NCBI GenBank assembly: GCA_017647225.1
Contig: JAGCLA010000006.1
Coordinates: 1-64,000 of the forward strand
DNA: 64,000 nt
Direction: 5' to 3'
Source: Bacteroidaceae bacterium
GTDB lineage: Bacteria > Bacteroidota > Bacteroidia > Bacteroidales > Bacteroidaceae
Numbering within the stretch: the stretch's first letter is position 1; each line of letters begins with the position of its first letter. A model generated the notes under the pieces. The model saw only the letters and a program-made list of their open reading frames with translations. It did no database searches and was not told the DNA's origin. The position numbers and the translations under genes are program-made. Of the stretch, positions 15,970 to 25,412 are shown one piece after another.

Positions 15970-18900
15970 TTACTTGTTGAACAACTTGACGCTACGTACA
16001 GGCTTGCCGTCTTCCTCGATAACAAGAACATATGTACCCTTGTTCTCGATAACAATATGCATCTTGTCATTAGCTGCAACAGTTGCGCTCTTGCCTGCAA
16101 CCTTCTGTCCGGCAACGTTGTAAAGGCTTACATTGTAGTTGCCTTCCTTAGCGAACTCAACAACAGCAATACCGTCGATAGCGTATGCTGCAAGCTCGTT
16201 GTTTGCAACATCGTCAATACCTTCGGGAACAGAAGCACCAACCTTAATCATCTGGTATGTCTTCTGGTCATAACCCAAAGAGTTTTCAAGTGTAAGTGTT
16301 ACTGCATAGTCACCGTCGAATGCGTATTGTACAGTAGCAGAACCTTCCTTGTCGTTACCGGTTACAGGCTGAATTGTAGCGCCCTTGGTCTTCCAAGAAG
16401 GTAATGTTTCAACCTTGTATCCTGTACCTTGTATGAATGGACATCCTGAAGTGTAATCAGATTTCAACCACTTGAATACACCCTGGCCTTCAGCACCTTC
16501 AGCCTTGTAAGCGTGTCTTCCGGCACTTACATTGCCCTTGACACCAACAGACTTGAATGTCAGGTCATCTCCGGCTGGTGTTTCCATATCCCATAGAGCT
16601 ATCAAGCCTTCAGGTGGGTTGTTACGAACGTTGCCCATTGATGCCTTGACATCCTCTGCAGTCATAGCCTTCTCCCAAATCTGCAAGTTGTCGATAGCAC
16701 CGTTTATACCATTTCTGTTAAAAGCATCACCACCTACAGCAAGAATCTGGTTTGCTGTAATGTTGTAAACACTGCCTTGGTAACCTACAGCAGTTTGTTT
16801 TTTCACGTGACCTCCTGAGCCTCGGCTCCAGCTGGTAATCTCCTGCTTTACACCATTAATGTATAAATCGCTCTTTAAGCTACCGGTAGCGTTGTAATCG
16901 AATACGAATGCCACGTGAACCCATGAGCCTATAGGCAATTTGCTATTTTCAAAATAGTATGCCAACTCATTGTTGTTGCTAGCGTCAGTTCCACGGAATG
17001 TATAGTTTCCTATACTACCGTCTTCTTTAATATTAACCCAAATCCAACCCCAGTCGGTCTTTGGCCATGGGTCATCAACTTTGTTTGCAACAGAGAATAG
17101 CTGGGTGTCGCCTTTGTCGAGCTTGTTTATCTTGAGCCAGAATGCTGTAGAGAATGATTTTACACCGTTAATGCCAAGGTCATTGCATCTTGCACCAAAA
17201 CGAGCCTCACCAAGGTCAACAGCCTGTGAGCCAATACCGTTAGCCTCACGTCCTGTGTATGCAAGTTCTACAGTTTCATTGGCATCTACATATATGTCAG
17301 CCTCGTTGCCATTTGCAGTGAGTGTGAGAATCTTTGGCAAAGCACCTGTCTCCTTGCTGCTTATCTGTATGTAGCTGCTGAAAACACGCTCTTTCTTAAC
17401 GCGACTACCCTGTTCGTTGTAAACATTACCATTTACTGTAAGGGAGTAGTTTCCGGTTTCTGCCAATCCTTCAGGAACTGAAATACCCATTGAATTTTGG
17501 GCACTCTTGACAACATTGCCATTCTGGTCTGTAATAGTCCAGTCTGCTTTTTCGTGGTTAAGGTCGATATATGATATTTCGAAGTCCTCGTTAGGCTTGA
17601 TGGTAGTCTTGTTTATCTGTATATCGTCGTTGTATGTGTATTTATCTGTTACAGTTTCGTACTCACCCCATCTGATATTTGATTCGCTCTTCATGTCGAG
17701 TGATACAGCTGAAACACCGAAACGTACACGAGGAGTTATCGTTAAATCAAGTGGCATACTGTAAACCAAACCAGCCCATGAAGTGGTTATACCCATAAGA
17801 ACTTTTTCACAATTTGCTTGCTGTGCGTAAATCTTGAACAATGATGTTTTTACATCGATGTTGTAGCAAGGTTCGCCATTTGAAATGTCCTTGTTGTTTG
17901 GCATTTCAAATATAATCTTACCATCAATACCATGGCTGCCATACATAAGAGTTTTTGAAGATTTTACATTAGGACGTTCAGGTTTGTCAAATGTACCTCT
18001 GATAATTGAGAACTCACCCAAGAAAATGCTTGCATTGTCAGCGTTCTTAATCTGTAGAGCAACAAGTGCAATTTCAGCAGCGCTGATATCCTCACCTACA
18101 GTGAATTTCTTTTCAATCCAACGGTCTTCGTTTGCAAACTGGTCTTTTGTACACAATACAAGATTGTTGCTCAAAGGTGTACTTTCTGCACCTGTTGCAG
18201 TGAGAACAAGGTTCATGTCGGCATTACCATAAGCAAGTTTGTAACGCAATGTAATAACGTCACCGTTATTAACTTGGAATTTTGTCTTGAAGAGGTGTAG
18301 GTACTCCTCGGTTGTAGAACCAAAGATACGTACTGTAGAACCACCTACGTATGCATCGTCCCAAGAGAACTCTGCGTCAAGTCCGTTTTCTGCAACGTCA
18401 CTTGCATCGCGGCCAAGGAGTGTCTTTGTGAACCACCAGCGCCATGTTGGCAAGTAGTCTTGTACACCAATGTTGTACCACTCTTTGTCGTGCTGGCGTT
18501 CGCCCATCCAGTTGAAGAACTTACCGTTACCAAGGTTGAAGTATGTAATGAATGGCTCTGTAGCAAGGTCCCAACTCAAAGTACTCTTTGCTGATATAAA
18601 TGGTGACATTCCCTGGAAGTCATAGTTCTCGGCATGGTATTTCAGAGAGTTACCTACAGCAGGGCAGTTTACCGGGTTACGTGTACCACCTGTGAACCAA
18701 CGCTCTGTACGCAACTGGTATGTACGCTGTCTTGATTCAGGCGCACCACCCAATTCACCACGGCTCTCCCAGAACATATTCTGGCTATGAGCACCCCAAA
18801 GGCCAATAGAGATAGGATAGTCTTTCAACAATGTCCATACTACACCGTTTTTAGGTTCTCCACCCTGCATGTTCATACCTGCATAAATGTCCAAAGGATT

Positions 18901-19734
18901 ATAGCCTCTGCTATTTGCATGGCTGACAGCACCTTGTAGCAATGAAGCTCTACTCCAGTTATAGTTGAAGAAAAGAACAGCACCGTCTGAAATGTCATCG
19001 TTGTGGCTTCCGTAACCACCATCGAATGTTACACCTCCGGTGTCGTTAGTACCATCGTACCATACATTGTTGAATACAGGGTTGAATTCTTTTGATTTTG
19101 CTTGGAGTTGCTTGTGGAAATTAATCAAGTTTGGCATCAATGCTCCTCCACCGTAGAATTCAGAATTGTAACCTAATCCGTCATTACCGTAGTAGCGTAG
19201 GAATTTTACACATTGGTCAACATTGGAATTACCAAGAGCTGTCAAACAGTTTTTCCAATCAGGGTAATTATCAAGTGATGCATTAGGAACACCTGCAACT
19301 GAAGATACTGCAACACCATTCTTGTGTGCTACGTCGGCAAAGTTACCGGGGATACGGCCCAATGGAGCAGTCCAGTTACCATAGTGGGTAATATACTGCC
19401 ACATGTTGAATACCTCAGAGTCGTAAACACCGTTAGGCATTGCGTTCTCTGCAGCATCGTCAATTGGTACCCAGAAAAGAAGCTTCTTGTCGTTTGCTTC
19501 TGTTATGTTGGGATCTACCTGTGTCGCCGCGTTGCGGAAACGCTCTTTTGGCTTGACACGTGAAATAAAGAAGTTGTCATCGGCTGTTACCTCTCTGCCG
19601 GGTGACCATGCTTGCATTGTTGTGACGAAGTCTGTAGAAAACTTACCCCAGTCAACATAGTCTTCCTTGTAGGACTGTGCATTGGCGGTAAGAGCAAGAA
19701 TCATTAATCCGCCGAAAAGTTTAATTTTTTTCAT
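15970..19734 (-). CDS. Secreted GH85 endo-beta-N-acetylglucosaminidase with LamG and T9SS sorting domains
   Basis: 1254 residues. Signal peptide MKKIKLFGGLMILALTANAQ. GH85 catalytic barrel about 25-440: the pair Asn190/Glu192 in GLGYNSEFYGGG matches the Asn-x-Glu of substrate-assisted GH85 enzymes, which cut the GlcNAc-GlcNAc core of N-glycans. A beta-sandwich follows (about 450-600), then an Ig-like region (about 690-800), a LamG/concanavalin-like domain (about 845-1035), a PKD-like segment (about 1095-1160) and a C-terminal domain (1172-1254: NVSLYNVAGQKV, GTYVLVIEEDGK, SVKLFNK) that looks like a type A T9SS sorting signal. Last gene of the susC-susD operon. It probably releases N-glycans outside the cell for import. 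High-mannose versus complex preference cannot be read from sequence. Confidence 0.92.
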   Translation of the reverse strand: MKKIKLFGGLMILALTANAQSYKEDYVDWGKFSTDFVTTMQAWSPGREVTADDNFFISRVKPKERFRNAATQVDPNITEANDKKLLFWVPIDDAAENAMPNGVYDSEVFNMWQYITHYGNWTAPLGRIPGNFADVAHKNGVAVSSVAGVPNASLDNYPDWKNCLTALGNSNVDQCVKFLRYYGNDGLGYNSEFYGGGALMPNLINFHKQLQAKSKEFNPVFNNVWYDGTNDTGGVTFDGGYGSHNDDISDGAVLFFNYNWSRASLLQGAVSHANSRGYNPLDIYAGMNMQGGEPKNGVVWTLLKDYPISIGLWGAHSQNMFWESRGELGGAPESRQRTYQLRTERWFTGGTRNPVNCPAVGNSLKYHAENYDFQGMSPFISAKSTLSWDLATEPFITYFNLGNGKFFNWMGERQHDKEWYNIGVQDYLPTWRWWFTKTLLGRDASDVAENGLDAEFSWDDAYVGGSTVRIFGSTTEEYLHLFKTKFQVNNGDVITLRYKLAYGNADMNLVLTATGAESTPLSNNLVLCTKDQFANEDRWIEKKFTVGEDISAAEIALVALQIKNADNASIFLGEFSIIRGTFDKPERPNVKSSKTLMYGSHGIDGKIIFEMPNNKDISNGEPCYNIDVKTSLFKIYAQQANCEKVLMGITTSWAGLVYSMPLDLTITPRVRFGVSAVSLDMKSESNIRWGEYETVTDKYTYNDDIQINKTTIKPNEDFEISYIDLNHEKADWTITDQNGNVVKSAQNSMGISVPEGLAETGNYSLTVNGNVYNEQGSRVKKERVFSSYIQISSKETGALPKILTLTANGNEADIYVDANETVELAYTGREANGIGSQAVDLGEARFGARCNDLGINGVKSFSTAFWLKINKLDKGDTQLFSVANKVDDPWPKTDWGWIWVNIKEDGSIGNYTFRGTDASNNNELAYYFENSKLPIGSWVHVAFVFDYNATGSLKSDLYINGVKQEITSWSRGSGGHVKKQTAVGYQGSVYNITANQILAVGGDAFNRNGINGAIDNLQIWEKAMTAEDVKASMGNVRNNPPEGLIALWDMETPAGDDLTFKSVGVKGNVSAGRHAYKAEGAEGQGVFKWLKSDYTSGCPFIQGTGYKVETLPSWKTKGATIQPVTGNDKEGSATVQYAFDGDYAVTLTLENSLGYDQKTYQMIKVGASVPEGIDDVANNELAAYAIDGIAVVEFAKEGNYNVSLYNVAGQKVAGKSATVAANDKMHIVIENKGTYVLVIEEDGKPVRSVKLFNK

Positions 19735-19751
19735 ATTATTTTTAGTTATAT

Positions 19752-19787
19752 AAAGCCTTGCCCTCTCTGTGAAAGAGGGCAGGCTTT
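19752..19787 (-). promoter_or_regulatory. Hairpin between susD and the GH85 gene
   Basis: A 14-bp stem with one bulge: AAAGCC-T-TGCCCTCT (19752-19766) against AGAGGGCA-GGCTTT (19774-19787), 7-base loop. On the minus strand it is followed by ATATAACT and not by a clear T-run, so it looks more like a partial terminator or an RNA-stability element that sets the susCD to enzyme ratio than a full stop. Confidence 0.55.
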
Positions 19788-19793
19788 GGTTTT

Positions 19794-21620
19794 TTAATAG
19801 TTGAAGTTAGGGTCCTCTTCTACGTCCCACCACAAGCGTGTTGCCTGGTCGTCAGCAACAGCCCCTGTCTTTCCGTGAGCAAGTTCCTTCAAACCGGTTG
19901 AATTTACCATTGCCGCAGCAATAGGGTCAGTCGGAACCCAAGGGATACGACGAATCATGTGGGTCTGTGCCTGTCCCTCTTCGCCCTGCTTGATACTGCC
20001 GTCACCGTCGTCGGTGTTCAATACCTGGAACAGTTTTGGGAAGCCTGTACGGCGCAATTCGGTCCAAGCTTCGGTTGAAAGCGGGAACAATGCCAAATAT
20101 TTCTGAGTGATAATCTTCTCAAGTTTCTTTTCTGGTGTATCACTGTCGTTCCATGCAACACCAATTTTGGTTACGCTTGGCCATTCAGCAATCTCGCCGT
20201 CGCCATAAGGGTCTATGTTTACATAATCAACAGGCTCTTCTCTCTCCAAATAATCGTCTATGTACTGACCATAGTTCTCATTGGTAAGTTCCATGAATGC
20301 GTTTCTGATACCATACTCATATAGATCCTCAATGCTGTAATCACAAATCTCTTCTATCTCGGGCCAACGTAATATCGCTTCAGCACAAAGGAAGTCAACC
20401 TCTGATCTTTTTATCAAATAGAGTGGACTGTTCTTTACAATCTCTGAATCGAATGTTGAATATGCCTGACGCATGTTCTGTCCATACTGCTGTCCATCGT
20501 CAACAAGAACTCCGGCACGGATACCGCAAATTCTGTCACCGGTAGGTGTAATCTCACCTGTTTCCTGGTTTACAATATCATTGTTGTTGGGCTTGAACAA
20601 GTACTTTGTGTATGGGTGGTCAAGACTCATCAAGAGACTCTCGAACGAAGCGCACAAACGAAGGTCGTTCCAGGCTGTGACAACATCGGCCAATGGGTGG
20701 AATCCCTGCTTGATGTAATGCTGGTCAGTGTTACCCTGTATAACTCCGCTCTTTATAGCTTCTGTTGCCCATTTCTTAGCCAAGGCATTGTCAACCTTTG
20801 CTATGTGTATAGCCATACGTAACTTCAAGGAGTTTGCAAGTCGTACGTATGGGTCCATTAAGGTGTAGTTGGAGTGTGTGGTACAATATTCAGTCATAAG
20901 TTTGCTGATTCTCTCCTTATACCATACATCACGCTGTCCCGGTTTGTCATAGTTCTCGAGGCAAGCAACAATTGTATCAAGGTTCTCTACAATTCCTTTG
21001 TAAATGACCTCAAGGTTGTTGTATGTCTCAGGAGCTTCTGAATTCAATTTGTCCTCAAGATATGTGAAAGGTCCTGAAAGGTCGGCCATCTCCTGTGCAG
21101 CAAGGCAATAATATAATAGGTTAATAGCCTTCATCTCAGGAATAGAGTCTATCATCGGGTGGTTAAGCAATGGAATGATTGCATTCTTTGCCATTGTATA
21201 TGCACCGAGTGGACCGTTATTGAAGTCGGCCGATACATTGTATGACGAAGTCAATGAACCATACATGAAGTCCTTGTGAGGTACTACAAAGTATTGTGCA
21301 TAGGTGTCAGGGCCGAGTGAGTATTGGCGCTGGTATGCATGTGCACCGGGTATATCACCATTTTTACCTCCACGTAGGCAGTACTGGCCCGATTTAGCCT
21401 GCTTAAAGTACAAATCGAGCTTTGCAATGGCTGTATCTACACCTGCTACTGTCGGGTGGTTCTGGAAAGGAATGTGATTTACATCTCCTACGAAATGCTC
21501 CAATCCGGCATTTACATCATTCAAGTTCATCTCTGCTCCCGGGTCATCAAAGTCAAGGCATGACTGCATTGTCAACGATGCAAAAAGCATTGAACCTGCA
21601 AGTATTATATATTTTTTCAT
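19794..21620 (-). CDS. SusD-family glycan-binding lipoprotein
   Basis: 608 residues. Lipoprotein signal with lipobox MQSC (Cys20). The body has the SusD/RagB helical TPR layout; SusD_RagB C-terminal features include KRSEVDFLCAEAILRWPE and KIITQKYLALFPLSTEAWTELRRTGFP (about residues 500-530), with RIPWVPTD near the end. It is the surface lid that binds the oligosaccharide and hands it to the TonB-dependent SusC partner encoded 36 bases upstream. With the GH85 gene downstream, the ligand is inferred to be N-glycan derived. The family is broad, so ligand identity rests on context only. Confidence 0.93.
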   Translation of the reverse strand: MKKYIILAGSMLFASLTMQSCLDFDDPGAEMNLNDVNAGLEHFVGDVNHIPFQNHPTVAGVDTAIAKLDLYFKQAKSGQYCLRGGKNGDIPGAHAYQRQYSLGPDTYAQYFVVPHKDFMYGSLTSSYNVSADFNNGPLGAYTMAKNAIIPLLNHPMIDSIPEMKAINLLYYCLAAQEMADLSGPFTYLEDKLNSEAPETYNNLEVIYKGIVENLDTIVACLENYDKPGQRDVWYKERISKLMTEYCTTHSNYTLMDPYVRLANSLKLRMAIHIAKVDNALAKKWATEAIKSGVIQGNTDQHYIKQGFHPLADVVTAWNDLRLCASFESLLMSLDHPYTKYLFKPNNNDIVNQETGEITPTGDRICGIRAGVLVDDGQQYGQNMRQAYSTFDSEIVKNSPLYLIKRSEVDFLCAEAILRWPEIEEICDYSIEDLYEYGIRNAFMELTNENYGQYIDDYLEREEPVDYVNIDPYGDGEIAEWPSVTKIGVAWNDSDTPEKKLEKIITQKYLALFPLSTEAWTELRRTGFPKLFQVLNTDDGDGSIKQGEEGQAQTHMIRRIPWVPTDPIAAAMVNSTGLKELAHGKTGAVADDQATRLWWDVEEDPNFNY

Positions 21621-21656
21621 AATTCAATATTAATTTATGATTTTCAAATGATTTTA

Positions 21657-24600
21657 TCAAAGGTTCAATTTGATGTTCAAACCGAACTGACGTGCCGATG
21701 GGTAGTTGAACATGTCGATACCGCCCAAACCGTTTGCTGTTGACAATGATATATCCGGGTCAACAGGTGCAGCTCTGTAAATAAAGAAGAGGTTGCGGCA
21801 AACAAACGAAATGCTCAAGTTCTTGTAGTCACCGAACAAGTTACGGAATGTGTAACCAAGTGACAACTCACGCAAACGGAAGTTTGTAGCATCATAAATG
21901 TAGCTTGATGCATCGCTGGTACCAAGGAATGTGTAATAGTCTTCAACTGCAATCATGTTGCGTCCTTCGTTCAAGTACATTGCGTGACGTCCGTCAGGCA
22001 TGTATAGATTGTTCTGCTCTGCATACAAACGTGCTTCGCCTGAACGCTCTGATGCACCATAACGGTCGAGGTAGCTCTCGGTCAATGAAATAACCTTACC
22101 GCCTATACGTCCGTTGATAAGGAAGTAAAGTGTGAAGTCTTTGAATGTGAATGTGTTAGACCAAGACAACTGGTAAGGGCTGTTTGCGTTACCTGCGTAT
22201 GTCTGGAACTTCTTGTTCGATTCGCGTACACGAATGTTACCTTCTTCTGTAACTGTTGCATAACCACCGAGTGCAGGCTTGCCATTCTTTGCGAAATACA
22301 AGTCGCCCTTCTTGTTTACGAGCTCACCCTTGCCGTTAGCGTTGTATGAGATGATATTGCCTGCAGCGTCTTTCTCTGCATAGACATCGCAGTTGTAGCG
22401 TGTGAAGTCGGTTACGTAAATGTCACCGTATGCACCGCCCTTTCTGTAGAGCAACTGAATCTTACCGTTTGCAAGAGTTGTTGACATGTCCTTGCTGTTG
22501 CCAAGTCTGTCTTTGCTTGTTTCAATAATCTCGTTGTGGTTGTAAGAGAAATTGAGGTTTGTCTGCCATCTCCAATCCCTGTTTATCTTCCAGTCATAAC
22601 CCAATGTCAACTCAACACCCTGGTTGCGGATGATACCGCTGTTTACGGGTTGTGACTTACCGTTTGTTCCGGCAATTTCCAAATATGAGTTGTGCATTGC
22701 TGAGTTATAATATGTAATGTCGGCTGTCAAGCAGTCGCGCAAGAACTGCATCTCAAGACCGGTCTCAAATGACTTGGTCTTTTCAGGTATAGGAACGAAA
22801 CGGTTTCTTGAAACTGTTGTAGCTGTACCCAAAAGTGCATTTGTGCTGGCTGTTGCATACAATACGTTAGGAATAGAGTTACCTACCTCTGAATAGCTCA
22901 AACGATATTTTGCATAGTTGAACCATCTTGGGAGCTTAACCATATCGCTGATGATTGCGTTGGCACCTACACCGAAGTAACCGTAGCTCTCTTTTGTTCC
23001 AAGGTATGTGAACTGTTTGAATGGACGATACCAGTCGTGGCGGTATGAACCGTCAATGAATATTACATCTTTCCAACCAATCTGTGCTGTTGCAAGGACT
23101 GCCTGGTCCCAATTTGAGCTCTTGCCCTTTGATGTTACGCCAGGGCCACCATAGTTGGGGGCAAACATGTTCACCTCTGTAGGTATCTTGATAGGAACAT
23201 TGTAAGCAGAATCGTGTGTGTCAATTGTTGCTGCTCCAATATATGTTGAAACATCTGTTCCTTTTATTGTGTGACCTACATAACCTGCTGAAGCCGAAAC
23301 TGACCAATCCTCTGCGAACTCTTTATTATAAGAGAGCATGTAGTCGGTGTAAATCTCATTTGTACGGCTGTTGCCAAGCCAGTATGCACCATAACGATAC
23401 ATCTCGACAGGGCCCCATGTCGTAGCGTATGTACCACCTTCGTTCTGGTATTTAGAGTGGTCGATAGAAACGCGTCCCTGGAGGTTAAGGCCTTCGATAA
23501 TCATCAAGTTTCCGCTGAATGTTGCCGAGAAACGCTCTTCGATTGTCTCGCCGTAGTTCATGTCGGTAAGCCAATAAGGGTTGTTGTATGTAGGACCCTG
23601 GAATGCATACTGCTGTGTTGGGCCTGTGAGAAGTTCCTTGCCGGTTACTTGTGTGGCCTGGAACTTTCCGTTTTTATCTACAGACATATCTGTATAATAT
23701 TTCTGAGTACCGTTGCCATCAACATCGCCAGATGACCACCAAGTTCCCTCACCCTGGTAATTCTGCTTGTAGTAGTCCATATCTACATCGCGTGGTGTTG
23801 TGTATAGGTGATAGATGGGGTTACCGATTTTACCACCACCGACACGGTTCTTTGTCTTTGCCTGGTTGTAGCTCAAGTTTGCGTTCAATGTGATGCGGTC
23901 CCACAATTTGTAGCTCTGACGGAAAGAGAATGTGTTACGGTCGTAACGGTTGCTCTCAATCATACCACGTGAATATGAGTTTGAATATGAAACGTATGTC
24001 TGAATCTTTTCTGTACCGCCTGATACCGATATTGAGTTGTTTGTGTTGATACCCAAACCGTAGAACTCGTCAATATCGCTCTTTGCGTAGTTACGCAAGT
24101 ATGCTGTCTGCATTACAGGGTTATCAAGTTCGTCCTTGTGTACAAAATACTGTTTGTCGGCCTGATACTGGTACTCTCTTGGAGCATTGCCAATTTTGTC
24201 ACCCCAGCTGTTGTAGTACAATCTTGTGTCTGCTGCAACATAACCACCATAAGAGTTCTGCATACGTGGAGTCAACAATGGTGTGTCGAATGTAGTACCG
24301 GAGTTGAATGTAACCTCCATCTTACCTTCCTTACCCTTCTTGGTGGTAATCATGATAACACCATTGGCTGCACGTGAACCGTAAAGAGCCGCTGCGTTGG
24401 CACCCTTGAGGACGTTCATTGATTCAATATCATCAGGGTTAATCATTGAAAGTGGGTCACCACCTTCTGCTACGCTTGATTCTGTGAGGTTCTCTACGCT
24501 TCCAACCTGTCCGCGGATGCTGTTTGTCATAGGAACACCATCGACAACGATAAGTGGAGCATTGTCACCCATGATTGACTTGTTACCACGAAGAACAATT

Positions 24601-25136
24601 TTTGAAGCACCACCGGCACCACCTGCACTTGGGGTAATTGTGATACCTGAAATTTTACCTTCAAGTGAGTTTACAAGGTTTGCATCGGGAGCTTTCAAAA
24701 GGTCGTCGGCCTTTACGAGCTGTGTAGCGTAGGTAAGTGACTTCTCCTTACGCATGATACCCATGGCTGTAACGACAACTTCGTCAAGCGCTGTGCTCTC
24801 TTCCTTCATAACGAACTTAAGGTCCTTGCCGTTCCATACCTGGTCGTCGCAAGCATAACCCATAAGCATTACGCGAATCTCTGAACCCTGTTTTACGTTG
24901 CCCAACTCGAAGTTACCATCAAAATCAACTGATGTTGAGTTTGTTGTTCCTACAACGAAAACAACGGCACCAAACACAGGTTCACCGTTCTCATCGACAA
25001 CGGTACCTTTTGCTGTGCCGTACTGCTGTTGGTGTACAGCTGTTGCAGCCACTGCCTCTGCAGATGTTATGGCAAATGACATTCCCAAAACAACTGCTAC
25101 CAATAGCGACTTTGCAACTGATTTTAGTAGTTTCAT
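21657..25136 (-). CDS. SusC/RagA-family TonB-linked outer membrane transporter
   Basis: 1159 residues. Signal peptide at 1-31, carboxypeptidase-regulatory-like domain (GTVVDENGEPVFGAVVFVVGT, about 42-110), then a TonB-box-like ALDEVVVTAMG, plug (about 120-270, including LIVVDGVPM and IESMNVLKGANAAALYGSRAANGVIMITTKKG) and a 22-strand barrel to the end (FGLNIKLNL). Energised by TonB-ExbBD encoded elsewhere. First gene of susC-susD-GH85. No hybrid two-component regulator, SusR or ECF sigma/anti-sigma pair is adjacent, so control is distal or through the leader. Confidence 0.96.
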   Translation of the reverse strand: MKLLKSVAKSLLVAVVLGMSFAITSAEAVAATAVHQQQYGTAKGTVVDENGEPVFGAVVFVVGTTNSTSVDFDGNFELGNVKQGSEIRVMLMGYACDDQVWNGKDLKFVMKEESTALDEVVVTAMGIMRKEKSLTYATQLVKADDLLKAPDANLVNSLEGKISGITITPSAGGAGGASKIVLRGNKSIMGDNAPLIVVDGVPMTNSIRGQVGSVENLTESSVAEGGDPLSMINPDDIESMNVLKGANAAALYGSRAANGVIMITTKKGKEGKMEVTFNSGTTFDTPLLTPRMQNSYGGYVAADTRLYYNSWGDKIGNAPREYQYQADKQYFVHKDELDNPVMQTAYLRNYAKSDIDEFYGLGINTNNSISVSGGTEKIQTYVSYSNSYSRGMIESNRYDRNTFSFRQSYKLWDRITLNANLSYNQAKTKNRVGGGKIGNPIYHLYTTPRDVDMDYYKQNYQGEGTWWSSGDVDGNGTQKYYTDMSVDKNGKFQATQVTGKELLTGPTQQYAFQGPTYNNPYWLTDMNYGETIEERFSATFSGNLMIIEGLNLQGRVSIDHSKYQNEGGTYATTWGPVEMYRYGAYWLGNSRTNEIYTDYMLSYNKEFAEDWSVSASAGYVGHTIKGTDVSTYIGAATIDTHDSAYNVPIKIPTEVNMFAPNYGGPGVTSKGKSSNWDQAVLATAQIGWKDVIFIDGSYRHDWYRPFKQFTYLGTKESYGYFGVGANAIISDMVKLPRWFNYAKYRLSYSEVGNSIPNVLYATASTNALLGTATTVSRNRFVPIPEKTKSFETGLEMQFLRDCLTADITYYNSAMHNSYLEIAGTNGKSQPVNSGIIRNQGVELTLGYDWKINRDWRWQTNLNFSYNHNEIIETSKDRLGNSKDMSTTLANGKIQLLYRKGGAYGDIYVTDFTRYNCDVYAEKDAAGNIISYNANGKGELVNKKGDLYFAKNGKPALGGYATVTEEGNIRVRESNKKFQTYAGNANSPYQLSWSNTFTFKDFTLYFLINGRIGGKVISLTESYLDRYGASERSGEARLYAEQNNLYMPDGRHAMYLNEGRNMIAVEDYYTFLGTSDASSYIYDATNFRLRELSLGYTFRNLFGDYKNLSISFVCRNLFFIYRAAPVDPDISLSTANGLGGIDMFNYPSARQFGLNIKLNL

Positions 25137-25246
25137 ATTGATTTAATTTAATTTTTGCGGCCTCGGCAATTTGGCATTGCCTTAACCTATGGTTAATGTT
25201 ATTTTAATTTGTACAAAATAAGCCTAATTAATCACCTTCAAAAATA
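25137..25246 (-). promoter_or_regulatory. Putative leader and -7 box of susC
   Basis: TATTTTTG (minus strand, 25246-25239) could be a -7 box, but no -33 match is present. The following leader of about 100 bases contains two small adjacent hairpins, GGCAAT/ATTGCC (25165-25170 with 25176-25181) and TTAACC/GGTTAA (25182-25187 with 25191-25196). Leader structures ahead of susC genes are sometimes regulatory. Support here is only structural. Confidence 0.35.
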
Positions 25247-25320
25247 GTGGTTTATTTTTATATACACTATATTTTAACATCTTTTTTTTGCCTTTCGTAC
25301 TAAAAAAACATGCGCGTTTA

Positions 25321-25370
25321 TCAAAAAGACAGCAGAGTGGGCAAATTTGCCCACTCTGCTGTCTTTTTGA
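25321..25370. terminator. 50-bp perfect palindrome after korB
   Basis: TCAAAAAGACAGCAGAGTGG then GCAAA is followed directly by its exact complement: 25-bp arms with no spacer, bounded by A- and T-runs. It ends the korAB transcript (minus strand) and insulates the susC promoter region. Confidence 0.88.
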
Positions 25371-25412
25371 TATTATTATCCTTTTTTCGTTAAAATAATT
25401 AACAATTGTCAA

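Noticed and set aside
25224-25412. 62-codon open frame after korB
   Set aside because: It runs through the 50-bp terminator palindrome and has no plausible start or homology.
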